Source: a virus. From it: a stretch of 58,610 bases of DNA. The position numbers and the translations under genes are program-made. The stretch lies in IMG/VR virus record IMGVR_UViG_3300037041_000775, positions 1 to 58,610 of that record, one strand, 5' to 3'. The notes below the pieces were generated by a model, which saw only the letters and a program-made list of their open reading frames with translations, did no database searches and was not told the DNA's origin. Positions 56,836-58,610 of the stretch are shown piece after piece; position 1 is the stretch's first letter; every line of letters starts with the position of its first letter.

Positions 56836-58236
56836 CTACGCGACAGCGGCGCGGGCGAACACCGGCATCAACTCCCCGGCGCGGTGCTCCAGCGCGGCGC
56901 GCTGGAACTCGGTCCACTGCGCTTCGTGCGCGGCGCGCGTGACGGCGTTCAGCAGATCCGCGAGCGTGTCCCCCGGCTCGACCGTGTAGGCGTTCAGCAG
57001 CGCCTCCACGGTGGCGTCGCGGGCCGTCCCGGCGTCGATCTCGCCCTTCTCCACGAGCCCCGTGAGCGCGGCGGGCACGTCCTTGTAGGTCTGCCCGAAC
57101 AGCGACACGGACGCGACCGGCGTCGCACGGGTGATCTTCCAATCGCGGGCGAACGCGCCGAACGCTTCGGGGACAGCCTTGATCGTCGCGGCGATCTCGG
57201 TCACGACGCCGTCGAGGTTGCCACGGTGCGCGCGGCGGAAGGCAGCGAGGTAGGCGTCCGCGATGGTCAGGTTGACGCAGAGGATGCGGGTCGCGGCCAT
57301 CGACACGCGGAACCCGCCGTTCGCGGCGTCCGCCGTCGAGCCCGCGACGCCGACGCGGAGCACGTCGCCCACGCGGGGATCGATCTCCTGCGGAGCCATC
57401 CACGCGGCTTCCCAGCGGACGCGGGTGGACGCGGGATCGTAGACGACGCTGCCGCGCATTCCTTCCCCGGCGAGCGCCTGAGCGACGCCGTGCAGGACGC
57501 GATCCGCTTGCGCCGTCGTCGGGTAGGTCGCGGAGACGGCGCGGAACGCCTGCCACGCCCCGCCGACGTTGCGGACGCCGATCTTCGCCACCGTGTCGGG
57601 CAGCTTCGCGGCCTGACGGTTCCAGACTTCGGCGCGGAGGTCGGGATCGAGCGTGCGAAGCAGCGGCTTCGCGCTCGGGAGGACGGTGGACGCCATGCCG
57701 ACGAGCGTGTCCCACGCCGCCGGTTCCAGCGGGATCGAGCCCTTGCCGCGCGTGATCTGGCCGTCGGCGGTGATCCGAATGTCGCGGAGGGCGACGACGA
57801 AGTCGGTGCGGCGCTCGGCGGTGATCGCCTTCGCGGCGTCGTTCGCCGCCTCTTCGATCAGCGGCTTCTGCGCGTGATCCGTCGCGAGCGCGCGGAACTT
57901 GTCCTTGCCCGACTGTGCCAGCGGGGTGCCGACGGCGAAGAACGGCTTCGGGAGAGCGAAGCCCATCGCGTCGAGCGCGGCCATGTGCTGCGCGTTGCGG
58001 GCCTGCGCGGCCTGCGCCCCGGCGTCGGTTGCCGTCTGCTTTGGCGGCGGGACGTGGCCGGGGGCGGGGGGCTCGGCCTTGACGGCGACGGGCTCGATCT
58101 TCAGCAGCTTGCCGGTGAAGCCGTTCGCCGCGTAAAGCTTCATCGCGTCGGGGGCCGGAAGCACCGTCTCGGTGCCATCGAGCGCGATGTAGCGGAGGGT
58201 GTCGGGGGTCGGGGGGAGGGTCGGGTCGGTTGCCAT
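56836..58236 (-). CDS. DUF932-family phage/plasmid protein
   Basis: 466 aa; AGGAG 6 nt before ATG 58236. The central region (VRWEAAWMAPQEI, VGDVLRVGVAGSTADAANGGFRVSMAATRILCVNLTIADA) matches the pattern of DUF932, a family of large phage and plasmid proteins of unknown role often linked to replication or restriction evasion. The C-terminus is helical (DATVEALLNAYTVEPGDTLADLLNAVTRAAHEAQW). It has its own operator-type promoter 30 bp upstream and a strong terminator, so it is an independently regulated early gene beside the right-end repeats. Confidence 0.85.
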   Translation of the reverse strand: MATDPTLPPTPDTLRYIALDGTETVLPAPDAMKLYAANGFTGKLLKIEPVAVKAEPPAPGHVPPPKQTATDAGAQAAQARNAQHMAALDAMGFALPKPFFAVGTPLAQSGKDKFRALATDHAQKPLIEEAANDAAKAITAERRTDFVVALRDIRITADGQITRGKGSIPLEPAAWDTLVGMASTVLPSAKPLLRTLDPDLRAEVWNRQAAKLPDTVAKIGVRNVGGAWQAFRAVSATYPTTAQADRVLHGVAQALAGEGMRGSVVYDPASTRVRWEAAWMAPQEIDPRVGDVLRVGVAGSTADAANGGFRVSMAATRILCVNLTIADAYLAAFRRAHRGNLDGVVTEIAATIKAVPEAFGAFARDWKITRATPVASVSLFGQTYKDVPAALTGLVEKGEIDAGTARDATVEALLNAYTVEPGDTLADLLNAVTRAAHEAQWTEFQRAALEHRAGELMPVFARAAVA

Positions 58237-58265
58237 TCGCTACTCCTGTTGAGCGGGGCCTGTCC

Positions 58266-58293
58266 ATCATAGCCACCCGTTGACACCTGTCAA
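58266..58293 (-). promoter_or_regulatory. Early promoter with palindromic -35 operator
   Basis: TTGACA (58293-58288), 16 bp, TATGAT (58271-58266). The perfect palindrome TTGACA-GG-TGTCAA lies at 58293-58280. The best copy of the early promoter family. Confidence 0.85.
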
Positions 58294-58349
58294 GCGTCGA
58301 TCTGGCGCTTTGGCATCACTCGCTGAAACTCGCGAGTTTCCCCGGCGAC

Positions 58350-58544
58350 GGGCATAGGGCATAGGGGGTAGCGGTTATCGGGCCGCTGCGGAAAGAGGGC
58401 TATGCCGCTATGGGCATAGGGGCATAGCGGCACGACGCTCCGTCGAGTGCGAAGGCATAGGGCATAGCCACCTATGAAGAAAGTGCCCCAACGCGGCATA
58501 GCTGCTACCTTGCCGGGGTCATTCCTCATACGGATAGGGCATAG
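58350..58544. repeat. Iteron-like GGCATAG repeat cluster
   Basis: Eight direct copies of GGCATAG (starting at 58351, 58358, 58413, 58421, 58454, 58461, 58495, 58538), two pairs exactly 7 bp apart, plus an inverted CTATGCC (58400-58406) and near-copies (GGATAG 58532). A perfect 10-bp inverted repeat TGCCGCTATG/CATAGCGGCA (58403-58412, 58423-58432) encloses one copy. AT-richer sequence follows (58551-58570). The arrangement suits a replication origin, a protein-binding array or a genome-end region. No gene is supported from 58237 to 58610. Confidence 0.75.
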
Positions 58545-58610
58545 CGCGCCTCAGAAAAATCTCTCTCTACCCCCAAAGATCCTCATAGGGGTCCGAAAAC
58601 AGGGTCATAA

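Noticed and set aside
58290-58529. 79-codon minus-strand open frame over the right-end repeats
   Set aside because: Its codons are made by the GGCATAG repeats, it has no ribosome binding site, and it covers the -35 operator of the DUF932 gene.
58350-58544. CRISPR array
   Set aside because: The repeated unit is only 7 bp, spacing is irregular and no cas genes are present.
1-58610. tRNA or rRNA genes
   Set aside because: I saw no cloverleaf with a TTCGANNC arm or rRNA-like sequence by eye; a covariance search would be needed to exclude a tRNA fully.

Overview
The window is about 58.6 kb of very GC-rich, tightly packed DNA. Genes often overlap by ATGA or TGATG, have GGAGG-type ribosome binding sites, and sit in strand-uniform blocks. 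It reads as part of a double-stranded DNA bacteriophage of a high-GC bacterium. Sigma70-like promoters (TTGACA/TATGAT) and peptidoglycan hydrolases point to a bacterial host; I cannot name the host. The left edge cuts a gene (open frame from base 3), so the genome continues to the left. The right edge is a repeat-rich, gene-free stretch.

Layout. (1) Bases 1-32345, plus strand: late/structural block. It has many small proteins with one C-terminal membrane segment and Arg/Lys-rich tails, several starting with the peptide F-x-P-S-[AS]-Y. It also has a transglutaminase-like protein, an Arg-rich condensing-type membrane protein, four or five small all-beta candidate capsid proteins (11169-13535), two giant multidomain proteins (1922 and 1208 aa, the first with two kinase-like domains), a Nudix hydrolase, an SNF2/UvsW-type helicase, and a run of fibre/adhesin-like proteins. 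One minus-strand ribbon-helix-helix gene interrupts it. (2) 32346-46708, minus strand: early replication, recombination and regulation block. It has a tyrosine recombinase, a zincin, a DNA methyltransferase fused to an SbcC/Rad50-like ATPase, a small HTH protein, a DNA polymerase A with an N-terminal uracil-DNA-glycosylase-like domain, an SSB-like protein, a Sak4-like ATPase, a Cas4/RecB-like nuclease, a DUF2325 protein and a HAD phosphatase. (3) 46950-49094, plus: a lysis cassette (two membrane proteins, a VanY-like endolysin, an OmpA-like small protein). (4) 49066-50875, minus: small zinc-binding and hypothetical early genes. (5) 51047-55429, plus: a repeated-domain protein, a Nudix hybrid, a beta-helix spike, and a pair of membrane-anchored peptidoglycan hydrolases (lysozyme-like and M15 peptidase-like). 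(6) 55426-58236, minus: two NPRRR-motif proteins and a DUF932 protein, then a repeat-rich, iteron-like end.

How it fits together. I see no terminase, portal, tape-measure, tail-tube, sheath or baseplate gene. What I do see is many predicted membrane-anchored virion-type proteins, membrane-anchored wall hydrolases, and small beta-rich capsid candidates. My best inference is a tailless, membrane-containing phage with its own Pol A replisome, possibly an undescribed lineage; no packaging ATPase is visible, and it could lie outside the window. Several minus-strand early transcription units share one promoter design: a palindrome TTGAC(A/G)-N2-TG(A/T/G)CAA overlapping the -35 box, 16-17 bp before a TATGAT-like -10. 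One copy precedes the HTH gene, suggesting one autoregulated repressor controls the early regulon. Functions of most structural genes are unknown and are described from visible sequence only.
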